From Phycisphaerales bacterium (lineage in GTDB: Bacteria; Planctomycetota; Phycisphaerae; Phycisphaerales; UBA1924): a stretch of DNA of 64,000 bases. The DNA is taken from positions 65,175 to 129,174 of the forward strand of contig JADJMV010000015.1 in the NCBI GenBank assembly GCA_016709445.1, in the 5' to 3' direction. Shown one piece after another: positions 44,534 through 54,377 of the stretch. Positions within the stretch are counted from its first letter, which is position 1. Every line of letters starts with the position of its first letter. The translations under genes were made by a program, and so were the position numbers. The notes beneath the pieces are model-generated. The model saw nothing but the letters and a program-made list of their open reading frames with translations, made no database searches and was not told where the DNA came from.

Positions 44534-44548
44534 TTTTCTCAGAGAAAA
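44534..44548. promoter_or_regulatory. 15-bp AT-rich palindrome (candidate operator)
   Basis: TTTTCTC-A-GAGAAAA, a perfect dyad with 7-bp arms, in DNA that is otherwise about 65% GC. Its position about 210 nt upstream of the FG-GAP gene suits an operator or activator site; no binder is known. Confidence 0.35.
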
Positions 44549-44590
44549 CTCCGTCTCGCGCCCGGGACTGAGCCGACCCGAGGGTAACTT

Positions 44591-44636
44591 CACAAGTGTC
44601 CGTCGAATCTGGAGTTCGGATCAACGGATACTTGTG
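44591..44636 (+). promoter_or_regulatory. 13-bp-stem hairpin in GH127/FG-GAP spacer
   Basis: CACAAGTGTCCGT at 44591-44603 pairs with ACGGATACTTGTG at 44624-44636, with one G-T wobble, and CGAA/TTCG can extend the stem in the loop. No T-run follows. It could end GH127 transcription or sit in the leader of the next gene. Confidence 0.45.
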
Positions 44637-44755
44637 GGGCTAATGCACGTGACCGTCCAAACATCGCTCTCGTAGTCGGACCACACCGAGTTCATTGTCT
44701 GCCGAGCCACCTGGCGTCGCGGAGGGGCGTACGCGCAACCCAAGAGGAGAATCGA

Positions 44756-46935
44756 ATGAAGCCTGAAATGCCTCGTGACGGCCGGAATCTCAGCCGGATC
44801 GCCGGCCTTGCAGCCGCGCTGCCGCTGCTCGCGGGCGCTCCCTGCCTGCTCGCCCAGCCGCTCGATTTGACCGAGAATTCCGCGGCAATCCCCGCCGACG
44901 CGAGCTCGGAAGACTCCTTCGGGCTGAGCGTCGCGGTGAGCGGCGACCTGGCCGTGATCGGAGCTCCCCGAGCCAACGGTTCGACCCCGGACTCGGGGGC
45001 CGCCTATCTCTACCGGAAGATTGCAGGGGTTTGGACGCCCGAGGCCAAGGTCTCGGCCGCCGCTGCAAACTCGCTCGACCGGTTCGGCACCTCGGTCGCC
45101 GCGGATGGCGACGTGGTGATTGTCGGAGCGTCGCTGGATGATGCCGGCGCGTTCAACGGGGGCGCGGCCTACATCTACCGGCTGGGGCTCTCGGGCTGGC
45201 AGCAGGAGGCGGTGCTGCTCGCGCCCGACGGGGCGTCGAACGACGCGTTCGGGACCTCGGTCTCGGTGAGCGGCGATGTCGCCCTCGTCGGCGCCCCAAA
45301 CGACGATGACGGCACCTCGAACACGGGCTCGGTCTACGTTTATCGTTTCAACGGGGTGGTCTGGAATTACGAGACGAAGCTCACGGTTGCCGGGGCCGCG
45401 GCCGGCGCAGCTGGGCACCTCGATCGCCCTGCATGGGCGCCACGGCGATCGCGGGAGCCCCGTTCCAGAGCAGCACGGGCGTCGCCTATGCGTTCCAGGC
45501 GACGGACGCCGGCTCCGGTGTGGTCTGGTCCCGTACCGCGACCATCACGCCCTCTGACCCCGAGGCGTCGGAGCAGTTCGGGTTCTCTGTGGCGTACGAC
45601 GGCGACTACGCCATGGTCGGTGCGCCTCTTGACGATTTCGAGTTGTCCGGCGGCGGCACCGTGCTCAACTCGGGCTCGGCCTACCTCTTCGCCTATGACG
45701 GGGCTGCGTGGACGGAGGAGGCCAAGCTGACTCGCGCCGGCGGCGGGGCCGCATCGGATTACTTCGGGTACTCGGTCTCCATGCATGCGGGGCGCGCGGT
45801 CGCCGGCGCCTACCAGGTGGACAGCGGCGCCGGGAGCGACACCGGGGCGGCGTACTCCTTCGTCCTCGATGGATCGTCGTGGGTTGAGGAGGCGATGCTG
45901 AGCCCCTCCGACCCGATGCCCGGGAGCTTCTTTGGCTATTCGGTCGCGTCGGGCGACACAACCCTCGTGGGCGCCTGGGGTCAGGTCCCGCCGGGCGGGC
46001 TCGGAGCCCGCTACGGAGCCGCGTACCTTTTCGAACTCGGCCCGGTCGGCGACGTCGATACCGATGGCGACGGGCTCACGGACGGTGACGAGAACACCAT
46101 CTACGGAACCGATCCGCTGCTCGCCGACACGGACGGCGATGGGCTCAGCGACGGCGACGAGGTCCTGACCTTCCTGACCGACCCCCTCCTGGCCGACACC
46201 GACGGCGACACACTCGGCGACGGCTATGAGATCAGCCTGCAGGCCTTCGGGAACTGCCCCAGCCCGCTGCTCGCCGACAGCGACGACGACGGGCTGACCG
46301 ACGACATCGAGCTGGCATTCATCCCCGCGCTCGACCCCTGCGACGCCGACTACGACAACGACGGCCTGAGCGACGGGAACGAGGCACTCGCGGGGACCGA
46401 CCCGACCGTGCCCGACACCGACGGTGACGGCCTGCTCGACGGCACAGAGGTCGACATGGCCCAGAGCGGTCCGTGCCCGGATCCCCTGGTCGCCGACAGC
46501 GATGGGGACGGCCTCGCCGACGGCGCCGAGGTGGACGCCGGGACCGACCTGTGCAACCCCGACACCGACGGCGACGGGGCGAACGATGCGATCGACCCGA
46601 CTCCGACCGTCCCGGGGGTGAGTTCCGGCCTGATCGAGGACTGGCTCCGCGAGCTCTCCGATGAGGCCCAGGACTTCAACCTGTCGCTCTTCGACGCCCC
46701 CAACAACAACGCGGCCCGTGGACGCCGCCTCCTGGTGATCATCCAGCTGGACCTGGCCGCGAAGGCCACCAGCCGCGGGCGTTTCCTGTTCGCGATCCTC
46801 GATCTCGAGCTGCTCCGGGCCCGGATCGACGGCGACTCGCATCCCAAGGACTGGATGAACCCCTCGCCCGAGCAGGCTCAACTGCTCCAGGACATCGATC
46901 TGGCGATCAGTTGGCTCGAGTACGAACTCGAGTAG
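44756..46935 (+). CDS. Secreted FG-GAP propeller protein with thrombospondin-3-like calcium repeats, two frameshifts
   Basis: ATG 44756 follows AAGAGGAG and starts a signal peptide (GLAAALPLLAGAPCLLAQ). The N-terminal half is an FG-GAP-like propeller with repeats such as DSFGLSVAVSGDLAVIGAP, DRFGTSVAADGDVVIVGAS and EQFGFSVAYDGDYAMVGAP. Residues about 430-620 are Asp-rich calcium repeats (DTDGDGLTDGDE, DTDGDGLSDGDE, DSDGDGLADGAE). The C-terminal 110 residues are helical. The frame breaks twice between about 45395 and 45440; dropping two bases gives a 725-aa product and restores the missing propeller repeat LGTSIALHGATAIAGAP. It is probably a surface protein for adhesion or matrix binding. A strong terminator follows at 46963. 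Confidence 0.78.
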
Positions 46936-46962
46936 GAACACCGCACCGAGCACTCCAAATCA

Positions 46963-46998
46963 GGACGGGTGGGCCGATTGGCCCGCCCGTCCCTTTTT
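46963..46998 (+). terminator. Rho-independent terminator
   Basis: GGACGGGTGGGCC pairs with GGCCCGCCCGTCC, with a GATT loop, followed by CTTTTTG. It lies 27 nt past the FG-GAP gene stop and 25 nt before the end of the convergent OPT gene; on the minus strand no T-run follows. Confidence 0.85.
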
Positions 46999-47023
46999 GT
47001 TCAGGCTCACTCGGTGCCGGATG

Positions 47024-49189
47024 TCAACCTGCGGCATTGCTGTGGAACATGAATCCAACGATCGTGGCGGCGATCGCGACAACCGCGGCCATGAGTGACT
47101 CACCGGCAACAATCCCAGAAGCGACCGGGATCGTGTACTTCTCGGCAGAAGGCTTGTGCATCACCGTCCAAATCCAAGCGATGACCGCCCCGATCGCGAA
47201 GCCGAGGGCGTTATACCAAGGTACGACCCAGGCCAGGCCAAGTCCCATGGCCGAGGGAACAAAGCGACGAGCCTTCGAGGGCAGCACCGCCTGGATGAGG
47301 GGCAGGGCGATGCCCAAGAGACCTCCGACCAAGATTGCGACCTGCGCGGTCTTGGGGATGGAGTGCAACCCCTGGGTCAGGGCGCGGGCGACGGCTTCCC
47401 ACATCTTTGCGGCCGGCGGATGCATCGCGTCGAAAACCTGAGCGTTCGGAACCATGAGGTACCACGCCGGGACAATGACGAGCGTTCCGAAAAAGATCCC
47501 GAAGAATTGGGCAAGGAATTGCTTCCGCGGGTTTGCCCCGAGGAGGTACCCGCTCTTCAGGTCGGTGAGCAGATCCGCCGAGGCGCCACCCGCGGCTGCG
47601 GTGGTACCCGCCGACATGAGATTGGGCACGATCTGACCCTTGGCGAGCACCGCATACACCAGCTGCGTGACCTTGCCCATCGCTCCAATCGGGGTCGTGT
47701 CTGTCTCGCCCGTCGCACGGCAGCAGACCAGCGCGATCGGGTAGGTCATCACAACCGACACGAGCCCGAGCCACCAGGACATCTTGAATGCGATCGACAT
47801 CAGGACGACGAGACCGATGGTGATCGGGATCATGCCGATGACCATCCAGGACATGGGAACTTCGAGCTTCTTCATCTCCGCCAGGTCTGCGGTATTGGCA
47901 CCGGGCGCAGCCGACTTGCCCCGCACAAATGCCCGCGCGATGGTCTTCCATCCCATCGCGACGGCCGTAAGGCTGGAAAAGACCATGATCGAAGTGCCAC
48001 CCCACAAGGCCCAATTGACGGGATAGAAACCAAATCCGGCGTCCGGATCGTTGAGACGACTCACCTCGCCGCCCTCTTTGATGTACGTGCCAAGTTCCTT
48101 GATGGAAGTCGAATAGGTCGGGTTGATACCCCAGCGGTCATCGGAGGCGCGGATGGCATCGATGTACTCTGGATGGCTGTTGACCTGGTCGATGTCGTAC
48201 TGGAGCATCGCGGGGGCCGCAAGAAAATAGAGCCCCGCCGAGCCCGCCAGCATGGAGAGCGACACGCGCAGGCCGACGATCATCCCCGCCGCGACAAGCA
48301 AGAGGCTCGGCTCGAATCCCCAGCCCGTCACTCCGATATTCCGGAATTTCGAGCTCAGCCATGTGGTGTTCGCGTTGAGCAATTCAGGGATCCGAAAGGG
48401 GAATTCAGAGAACTTTTTGAGTGTCGCGGTAGAGATCTTGCCAACCCCATGCAAGGCCTCGAGTACTGTCGGGTAGGTGCGGAAGAGCGCCAACGCCATA
48501 CCGCAGAACAGAGCGACGATGAGCGCATTGGCCTTTTGAGCCGCTTCCGCCCCCTGGGAATAGAGCGAACGGAGGGTCGCCGCGGCCGCAATGCCGCTCG
48601 GGAACCGTAGCTGCTCGTGATTGATCATCTGCCGTTTCATGGGCACGGCGATGAAGACGCCGAGCGCTGCCGTCAGGAAGACGAAGGGCACCATCCAATA
48701 CCAGGGGAAGTGCTCCCGCTGAATCAGCAACAACGCGCCGAAGGCCGTGCCGATCGTCCCGCCCGTCGAGTAGCCCGCCGCCGAGGCGGTCGATTGCATG
48801 CAGTTGTTCTCGAGGATCGACATCTTCGAGAGGCGATTGCCGGAGACAGCTCTCGCCCCGTTCCAGATCACGTAGGAGAGGATGCAGGCCGTGATCGCGA
48901 CCCCGAACGCCCAGCCCAGCTTGATCGTCGTGTACAGGTTCGAGATGGACATTGCCATCCCGATCACGGCCCCCATCAGCACGGCCCGGAGCGTGAGCTG
49001 CGGCACGCGCTCCCCCCGGTAGATGTGCGTGTACCAGAAGTGGTCCTTCTCCTCCGGCGTGGCGTCCTCGGGGAGCGGGGGCAGCTCTTCAAAGGTCGGC
49101 GCGACCTGGTAGGCCTCGAGGTCAAACTCGGCGCCAATGGGGTCGCTCTGCGGCACGCGGGGCTGCTGAGGACTCGACTCGTTGTTCAT
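47024..49189 (-). CDS. OPT family oligopeptide transporter
   Basis: A 721-aa integral membrane protein with some 15-16 hydrophobic helices, a normal size for the oligopeptide transporter (OPT) superfamily. Typical motifs are seen: ELTLRAVLMGAVIGMAMSISNLYTTIKLGWAFGVAI near the N-terminus, GLMLGTAFGALLLIQREHFPWYWMVPFVF-type segment (SAAGYSTGGTIGTAFGALL), DLLTDLKSGYLLGANPRKQFLAQFFG and the C-terminal GLAWVVPWYNALGFAIGAVIAWIW. OPT proteins are proton-coupled importers of peptides or metal chelates; the bacterial group is mostly uncharacterised. It is a single-gene unit with a 293-nt divergent intergenic region shared with the 1389-aa propeller gene at 49483. Confidence 0.93.
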   Translation of the reverse strand: MNNESSPQQPRVPQSDPIGAEFDLEAYQVAPTFEELPPLPEDATPEEKDHFWYTHIYRGERVPQLTLRAVLMGAVIGMAMSISNLYTTIKLGWAFGVAITACILSYVIWNGARAVSGNRLSKMSILENNCMQSTASAAGYSTGGTIGTAFGALLLIQREHFPWYWMVPFVFLTAALGVFIAVPMKRQMINHEQLRFPSGIAAAATLRSLYSQGAEAAQKANALIVALFCGMALALFRTYPTVLEALHGVGKISTATLKKFSEFPFRIPELLNANTTWLSSKFRNIGVTGWGFEPSLLLVAAGMIVGLRVSLSMLAGSAGLYFLAAPAMLQYDIDQVNSHPEYIDAIRASDDRWGINPTYSTSIKELGTYIKEGGEVSRLNDPDAGFGFYPVNWALWGGTSIMVFSSLTAVAMGWKTIARAFVRGKSAAPGANTADLAEMKKLEVPMSWMVIGMIPITIGLVVLMSIAFKMSWWLGLVSVVMTYPIALVCCRATGETDTTPIGAMGKVTQLVYAVLAKGQIVPNLMSAGTTAAAGGASADLLTDLKSGYLLGANPRKQFLAQFFGIFFGTLVIVPAWYLMVPNAQVFDAMHPPAAKMWEAVARALTQGLHSIPKTAQVAILVGGLLGIALPLIQAVLPSKARRFVPSAMGLGLAWVVPWYNALGFAIGAVIAWIWTVMHKPSAEKYTIPVASGIVAGESLMAAVVAIAATIVGFMFHSNAAG

Positions 49190-49482
49190 GGTCGCTGCTC
49201 CGCCGGCTCGTCCGGATGCTCGGTCGATGGGAGGGTCCGAAGCTTCAGGCTACCATAGCGGTTTCCGTCGCCGCAAGGGGCCTTGCAGCCGAGCCGCCCG
49301 GCCGAGCCCGGCGAAACGGTCCGGCAAACCCAGGCGCAGGGCCTGCGCATCCCACCCGGCCTGAGCGCCGAAGAGGCCGATAACCCGGCCCCAAGGCTTC
49401 ACCGGCTGTGCCAACGCCTCGAAGCTGTAGCATGGGCCAGGGGTCTACGCCAAGCCGCGCTCCCCATCCCGGAGCTCCCGAC

Positions 49483-52400
49483 ATGCCCACACGCCATCTC
49501 AGGCCGCTCGTCCTGCTCGTCCTTTCCGCTCTCGGCGCACTCGCCCCGGCCCAGCCGGCTCCCGCCGGCCCGCCCACTTGGGCCGACGCCGTGCACTGGC
49601 GCGCGCTGGGTCCCGCCAACATGAGCGGTCGGATCACCGACTTCGCGGTCTACGAACCCGACCCCACCACGTGGTATGTCGCGACGGCCGGTGGCGGCCT
49701 GCTCAAGACCACCAACGACGGCCTCACCTTCGAGCATCAGTTCGAGCACCAGGGCGCCAGCTCCATCGGCGCCGTCGCCGTCGCCGCGACCGATCCGAAC
49801 ATCGTCTGGGTCGGCACCGGCGAGAACAACCCCCGCAACAGCGTCTCCTGGGGAGACGGTGTGTACAAGTCGACCGACGGCGGCAAGACCTGGGAGCACA
49901 AGGGGCTCGAGAAGTCCTTCCAGGTCGGGGACGTGCTGATCCATCCGACCGACCCCAACACCGTCTTCGTCGGCACGCTCGGACGTCTCTGGGGCCCGAG
50001 CCTCGACCGAGGGCTGTACAAGACCACCGACGGGGGCGAACACTGGGAAAAGATCCTCTTCGTCGACGACAAGACCGGTGTGATCGACCTCGCCATGGAC
50101 CCGGAGAACCCCGACGTCATCCTCTGCGCCATGTGGGAGCGCGGACGCGACGAGTTCGACACCAACGACCCCGCCACCCGTTACGGGGAGGGGAGCGGCC
50201 TCTACCGCACGACTGATGGCGGCGCGACCTGGAACAGGATCGCCGCGGGCCTGCCCACGGTGAAGCTCGGCCGCCTCGGCATCGACTGGTCTCGGTCCGA
50301 ACCGCACACCGTCTACATGCTCGTCGACTCGGAGAAGATCGGCGAGGGCATCCCCAACGCCGGCTACGCGGGCCTCACCGGCGTCGACGCGGATGCGGGG
50401 GCACGCATCCGAACAGTGGTTGACGACGGCCCGGCGGCCAAGGCCGGCCTCAAGCCCGACGACATCGTCGTCGAGGTCGGCGGCGTCAATATCGCCAACT
50501 ACGACGACCTTCTCTCGGAGATCCGGGTGCACCAGGCGGGCACGACCGCCCCGTTCACGGTGGCCCGCGCGGGCGAGATCGTCCAGCTCGACGTGACCTT
50601 CGCCGAGAGTCCCAATCCGGATCAGAAGCCCTTCACCCAGGACCTCGATGGCCAGCGCGCCGACATCATGGATCAGCAGGGCGACGAGGGGTTCCAGAGC
50701 GGCGGCCTCTTCAAATCGACCGACGCCGGCGAGACCTGGACCCGCATCAACAGCGTCAACCCGCGGCCGATGTACTTCTCCCTGCTCCGCATCGATCCGC
50801 AAGACGCGAAGCACATCTGGGTCGGCGGAGTGGTGATGCAGAAGTCCGAGGATGGTGGCAAGACCTTCAAGCGGCACGAGGAGTCGATCGTCCACGCCGA
50901 CCAGCACGCGATGTGGATCGACCCGCGCGACGGCCGCCACGTCATCCTCGGGTGCGACGGCGGCATCTATGTCTCCCGCGACCGCGGCGAGCACTGGGAC
51001 CACCGCAACAACGTCGACATCGGCCAGTTCTACCACGTGGCGATCGACAACCGCCCGCTCTACAACGTCTACGGGGGCCTGCAGGACAATGGGTCCTGGG
51101 GCGGCCCAAACCGGACCCGCTCCGACCGGGGTCCCGACAATACCGACTGGTTCCGGATCGGCGGGGGCGACGGCTTCGTCTGCGCCGTAGACCCGGAGGA
51201 CCCCGACCAGCTCTACGCCGAGAGCCAGAACGGCGGAATGATCCGCTACAACCTGCGCACCGGTGAGCAATCCGGCATCCGCGCCCGTGCCCCGCGTGGC
51301 GTCGAGTATCGGTTCAGCTGGAAGACGCCGTTCGCGCTGAGCCATTTCAATTCCCGCGTCTACTACACCGCGGGGAACTTCCTCTTTCGCTCCCTCAATC
51401 GGGGCGAGTCGCTCATCCGCATCAGCCCGGAGATCACGCGTACGGGGCGGGGCACCGCGACAGCCCTGTCGGAGTCTCCTCTCGACGAGGGGGTGATCTA
51501 CGTCGGCTCCGACGACGGATCGCTCTGGGTCACCCGCAACGGCGGGGCCGAATGGTCGAACATCATCTACCCGAGGGAGCCCGACAAGGAACCGGCAAAG
51601 CCCGAGCAGCCCGAGGCGGGCGCCGAGGAATCGCCTACTCCGGCGACGGCCGACTCCGCCGCAGGCGCGGCGACCCCTGACGCTGGGGCACCGACAGCCG
51701 AGCCTCAGCCCGCGGACACCCAAGCCGATCAGTCCCCGTCGCCAGCCGCGGAGGGCGAAGAGGCTCCGGCCTCGACAGACCAACCAACCCCCGCAACCCA
51801 GCCCGGAGCGCCGGAGGGCGAACCGACCGCCGACGCGGCCCAGCCCGATGCAGTCCAGACCGACGCAAACACGCCGACTGCGCCGCCCGCCAGCCAGGAT
51901 GCAACGCAGGCCCAACCCCCGACGGCCGCCGCGGGCCAACCGGAGGCGCGTCCAGCCCGGGGCGGGCGCGGAGGTGCGGGGTTCTTCCAACGCCTCGATG
52001 CCAACGGCGACGGCAAACTCGCCGGCGATGAGATTCCCGAGCGACTCCGCCCGGCGCTGGCCGCCGCGGACAAGGACGGCGATGGCGCGCTCACCGAGGC
52101 CGAGTTCGCGGCTGCGATGCCGCAACGTGGACGCCCGGGCGGACCGGCGGGTGGGCCACCCGCCGAAGCCGGGCAGGGCATCAACCCGGCGGGGGACCGC
52201 CCACCGGGACAACCCGGGCAGAGCGGCCCCGCGGCCGCCGGTCGGCGCGGTGGCGCCGGCGCTCCGGGGGGTCGGGCGGGGGGTCGATCGGGGGGAGCGA
52301 CCGATCGCCCGTTCCGGATCGTGCCGCTCGGCGGCGAGCCCGAGCCGGCGCGCGAATCCGGGGCCAGGCCCGACGACCCGATCGCCGGCGAATGGGCACT

Positions 52401-53652
52401 GAAGACGCAGAGCCCGCGCGGTGAGGGCGAGATGACGCTCTTCATCAAGCGTCTCGAGGGCGATGCCCTCGAGGCATTCGTCAGCTCGCAGTTCATGGAC
52501 CAATCCACCAAGGATGTGAAGTTCAACGCCGAGGCCGGCACTCTGGGCTTCGCGTTCTCCACCGATTTCGGCAATTCCACCGGCACAGCGACCGTCACCG
52601 GCGAGACGATCAATGGCTCCATGTCCTTCGGCGACGGACGCTTCACGTTCGAATTCACAGGGGAACGCGCGAAGGACCAGCAGGCGGCCAAACCCGAGGA
52701 GCCAAATCTCCATGACCTGCTGCCCGGCCCGGGTCGAATCAGCTCGCTCGAGGCATCGCGGTATGAGGCCGGCCGCGTCTACATGACGATCGATCGGCAC
52801 TACAACGACGACGAGCGGCCGTACGTCCTGATATCCGATGACTACGGCATGACATGGAGAACGATCGTCGAGGGTCTGCCGCCCGGGGAGACCGCCAAGG
52901 TGATACGTGAAGACATCGCGAACCCCGGCATGCTCTACCTGGGCACCGAGTTCGGACTGTGGGTCTCGTTTGACACGGGTGCTTCGTGGAGCAGGCTCAA
53001 TGGCAACCTCCCCACTGTCGCCGTGCTCGAGATCGCACAACATGCAACGAACGGGGAGATCGTCCTGGCCACGCACGGCCGCAGTCTTTGGGCCACTGAC
53101 ATCTCCCCGCTGCGTGGCGTCACCGCGCGCGCCCGCTCCGCACCCGCCTATCTGCTTCCGGTCAACGACGTCATCCGCTGGCGCTCCCTGCCCGAGCGCG
53201 GGGATGCCGGCGGCAATGGTTGGTATACCGGCGAGAACCCGGAATCCGAGGTGGAGATCTGCTGGCTCGTGGAGGGGCGCCCTCGCGATTTCTCGCTGAC
53301 GATCTCCGACATCGAGGGCCATGTCGTCCGGTCGTTCGACGAGATCGAGCCCCACGAAGGGGTCAACGCGGTCCGCTGGGACCTCCGACGAACCCCCGCC
53401 GGGAATGCTCCGCAGGGCCGATTCCGCCGGGGTCAAGGCGTTCCGGCCGGGTCCTACCGAGTCGATTTGGAGGTCGACGGCCTGCGGACGTCGCGAACCT
53501 TCAAGATCGAGGCCGACCCCGACTACCCCGAGGCGGACTCCAGATTCGGCGAGGACGAGACGCCGATCCTCGACCCGGAGGCCTGGGAACGCGGCGAGAC
53601 CCAGCCCGACGAGGCCGGTGCTCCTGGTGTGGAGGAGCGGCCCGAATTCTGA
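49483..53652 (+). CDS. Giant secreted sortilin-like beta-propeller protein with PDZ and EF-hand segments
   Basis: A 1389-aa secreted protein. I chose ATG 49483, which begins the signal peptide RHLRPLVLLVLSALGALAPAQ; the frame is open from 49408. The bulk is a VPS10/sortilin-type propeller of BNR-like repeats (DGVYKSTDGGKTWEHKGL, GLYKTTDGGEHWEKILF, GLFKSTDAGETWTRI, LWVTRNGGAEWSNIIY). A PDZ-like domain is inserted at about 293-375 (ARIRTVVDDGPAAKAGLKPDDIVVEVGG). Residues about 703-830 are a Pro/Ala/Glu-rich linker, and about 835-885 a pair of EF-hand loops (LDANGDGKLAGDEI, DKDGDGALTEAEF). The propeller resumes after a Gly-rich tract (LHDLLPGPGRISSLEASRYEAGRVYMTIDRH). This insertion into one propeller is unusual; a protein- or calcium-regulated surface role is inferred. 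Confidence 0.84.
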   Translation: MPTRHLRPLVLLVLSALGALAPAQPAPAGPPTWADAVHWRALGPANMSGRITDFAVYEPDPTTWYVATAGGGLLKTTNDGLTFEHQFEHQGASSIGAVAVAATDPNIVWVGTGENNPRNSVSWGDGVYKSTDGGKTWEHKGLEKSFQVGDVLIHPTDPNTVFVGTLGRLWGPSLDRGLYKTTDGGEHWEKILFVDDKTGVIDLAMDPENPDVILCAMWERGRDEFDTNDPATRYGEGSGLYRTTDGGATWNRIAAGLPTVKLGRLGIDWSRSEPHTVYMLVDSEKIGEGIPNAGYAGLTGVDADAGARIRTVVDDGPAAKAGLKPDDIVVEVGGVNIANYDDLLSEIRVHQAGTTAPFTVARAGEIVQLDVTFAESPNPDQKPFTQDLDGQRADIMDQQGDEGFQSGGLFKSTDAGETWTRINSVNPRPMYFSLLRIDPQDAKHIWVGGVVMQKSEDGGKTFKRHEESIVHADQHAMWIDPRDGRHVILGCDGGIYVSRDRGEHWDHRNNVDIGQFYHVAIDNRPLYNVYGGLQDNGSWGGPNRTRSDRGPDNTDWFRIGGGDGFVCAVDPEDPDQLYAESQNGGMIRYNLRTGEQSGIRARAPRGVEYRFSWKTPFALSHFNSRVYYTAGNFLFRSLNRGESLIRISPEITRTGRGTATALSESPLDEGVIYVGSDDGSLWVTRNGGAEWSNIIYPREPDKEPAKPEQPEAGAEESPTPATADSAAGAATPDAGAPTAEPQPADTQADQSPSPAAEGEEAPASTDQPTPATQPGAPEGEPTADAAQPDAVQTDANTPTAPPASQDATQAQPPTAAAGQPEARPARGGRGGAGFFQRLDANGDGKLAGDEIPERLRPALAAADKDGDGALTEAEFAAAMPQRGRPGGPAGGPPAEAGQGINPAGDRPPGQPGQSGPAAAGRRGGAGAPGGRAGGRSGGATDRPFRIVPLGGEPEPARESGARPDDPIAGEWALKTQSPRGEGEMTLFIKRLEGDALEAFVSSQFMDQSTKDVKFNAEAGTLGFAFSTDFGNSTGTATVTGETINGSMSFGDGRFTFEFTGERAKDQQAAKPEEPNLHDLLPGPGRISSLEASRYEAGRVYMTIDRHYNDDERPYVLISDDYGMTWRTIVEGLPPGETAKVIREDIANPGMLYLGTEFGLWVSFDTGASWSRLNGNLPTVAVLEIAQHATNGEIVLATHGRSLWATDISPLRGVTARARSAPAYLLPVNDVIRWRSLPERGDAGGNGWYTGENPESEVEICWLVEGRPRDFSLTISDIEGHVVRSFDEIEPHEGVNAVRWDLRRTPAGNAPQGRFRRGQGVPAGSYRVDLEVDGLRTSRTFKIEADPDYPEADSRFGEDETPILDPEAWERGETQPDEAGAPGVEERPEF

Positions 53653-53667
53653 GGTTCTCTCGCGGAC

Positions 53668-54033
53668 CTACGCAGACCGCGACCCGCGGCGCGGGAGTTC
53701 GACAACGCGGCGACCGTCCAGCCTGTGGAACACCGCCAGCACGGGATGCCGGAGCAGCATTCGAGGGCCCGCGTATCGCATGACGCTCCGCACCTCTTCC
53801 CGCATTGCTTTGCGGTAGCAGTGCACCGGGCAATTGGCACACGTCGGCTTCTCCGGCGAGAAGACGCACTTGTCGATCCGCTCCATCGCGTAGCGGTACA
53901 GCTGGTCGCAATGCTCACAGCGCGTGTCGCGCCGTGCGCCGTGCCGCGCCCGGCAATACATCCCGATCATCATGCCAATGGTTCGGCGCTCTCTGCGGAT
54001 CCTCGCACTCTCCGACGCCGCGTTTGCTGGCAT
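53668..54033 (-). CDS. YgbA-family (nitrous oxide-stimulated promoter) protein
   Basis: A 121-aa protein matching the YgbA/PF11756 family: RIRRERRTIGMMIGMYCRARHG, RCEHCDQLYRYAMERIDKCVFSPEKPTCANCPVHCYRKAMREEVRSVMRYAGPRMLLRHPVLAVFHRLDGRR. The four Cys pairs suggest a bound metal or cluster. E. coli YgbA supports recovery from nitric oxide stress; mechanism unclear. ATG 54033 has GGAG upstream. A longer frame from TTG 54129 adds a low-complexity tail, which I reject. It ends 15 nt from the convergent giant propeller gene and lies downstream of the small envelope-stress-like cluster. Confidence 0.85.
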   Translation of the reverse strand: MPANAASESARIRRERRTIGMMIGMYCRARHGARRDTRCEHCDQLYRYAMERIDKCVFSPEKPTCANCPVHCYRKAMREEVRSVMRYAGPRMLLRHPVLAVFHRLDGRRVVELPRRGSRSA

Positions 54034-54200
54034 ACTCGATTTCTCCGCGGGGCATGACCCCCTCGGCCCGCATCGCAACTCTAGGGTTCCCGACCCCACC
54101 GGCGCGCGCCGGCGACGCGGCTCCCACAACCGCGTCGCCTGGCGCAGGCCTCCACAATGGAGACCGATCCGGGTTCAGCCCGCCAATCGGGCAGGGGGGG

Positions 54201-54377
54201 TCATGCCGGAGGCGGCTGGCCCCGGAGCGCCCTGGCCACCAAGCTCAGGACGAACAGGACCAGGAAGATCAGGAACAGCACCTTGGCGATCGTGGCCGCC
54301 ACGCCGGCGATCCCGAAGAATCCCAAAACACCCGCGATCAATGCGATGACAAGGAATGTGATTGCCCAACCAAGCAT
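54201..54377 (-). CDS. DUF1328 (UPF0391) small membrane protein
   Basis: A 58-aa protein too short for most gene callers. It reads MLGWAITFLVIALIAGVLGF...GIAGVAATIAKVLFLIFLVLFVLSLV...ALRG, two helices with the family's W-A-x-x-F-L-x-I-A-x-I-A-G-x-x-G-F-G start. DUF1328 proteins are small stress-linked inner-membrane proteins of unknown biochemistry. Its ATG overlaps the stop of the upstream lipoprotein gene by 1 nt (TAATG), so they are coupled. Confidence 0.85.
   Translation of the reverse strand: MLGWAITFLVIALIAGVLGFFGIAGVAATIAKVLFLIFLVLFVLSLVARALRGQPPPA

Larger units (their letters stand above)
44455..44755. other. 301-nt intergenic region with two dyads
   Basis: Non-coding spacer between GH127 and the FG-GAP gene. 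It contains the AT-rich palindrome at 44534-44548 and the long hairpin at 44591-44636, listed separately. The ribosome site AAGAGGAG lies just before the next ATG. Confidence 0.6.

Noticed and set aside
49399..53436. 1345-aa minus-strand open frame
   Set aside because: Mirror frame of the giant propeller gene, rich in Arg/Val/Gly without motifs. The plus-strand gene has clear repeats, a signal peptide and domains.
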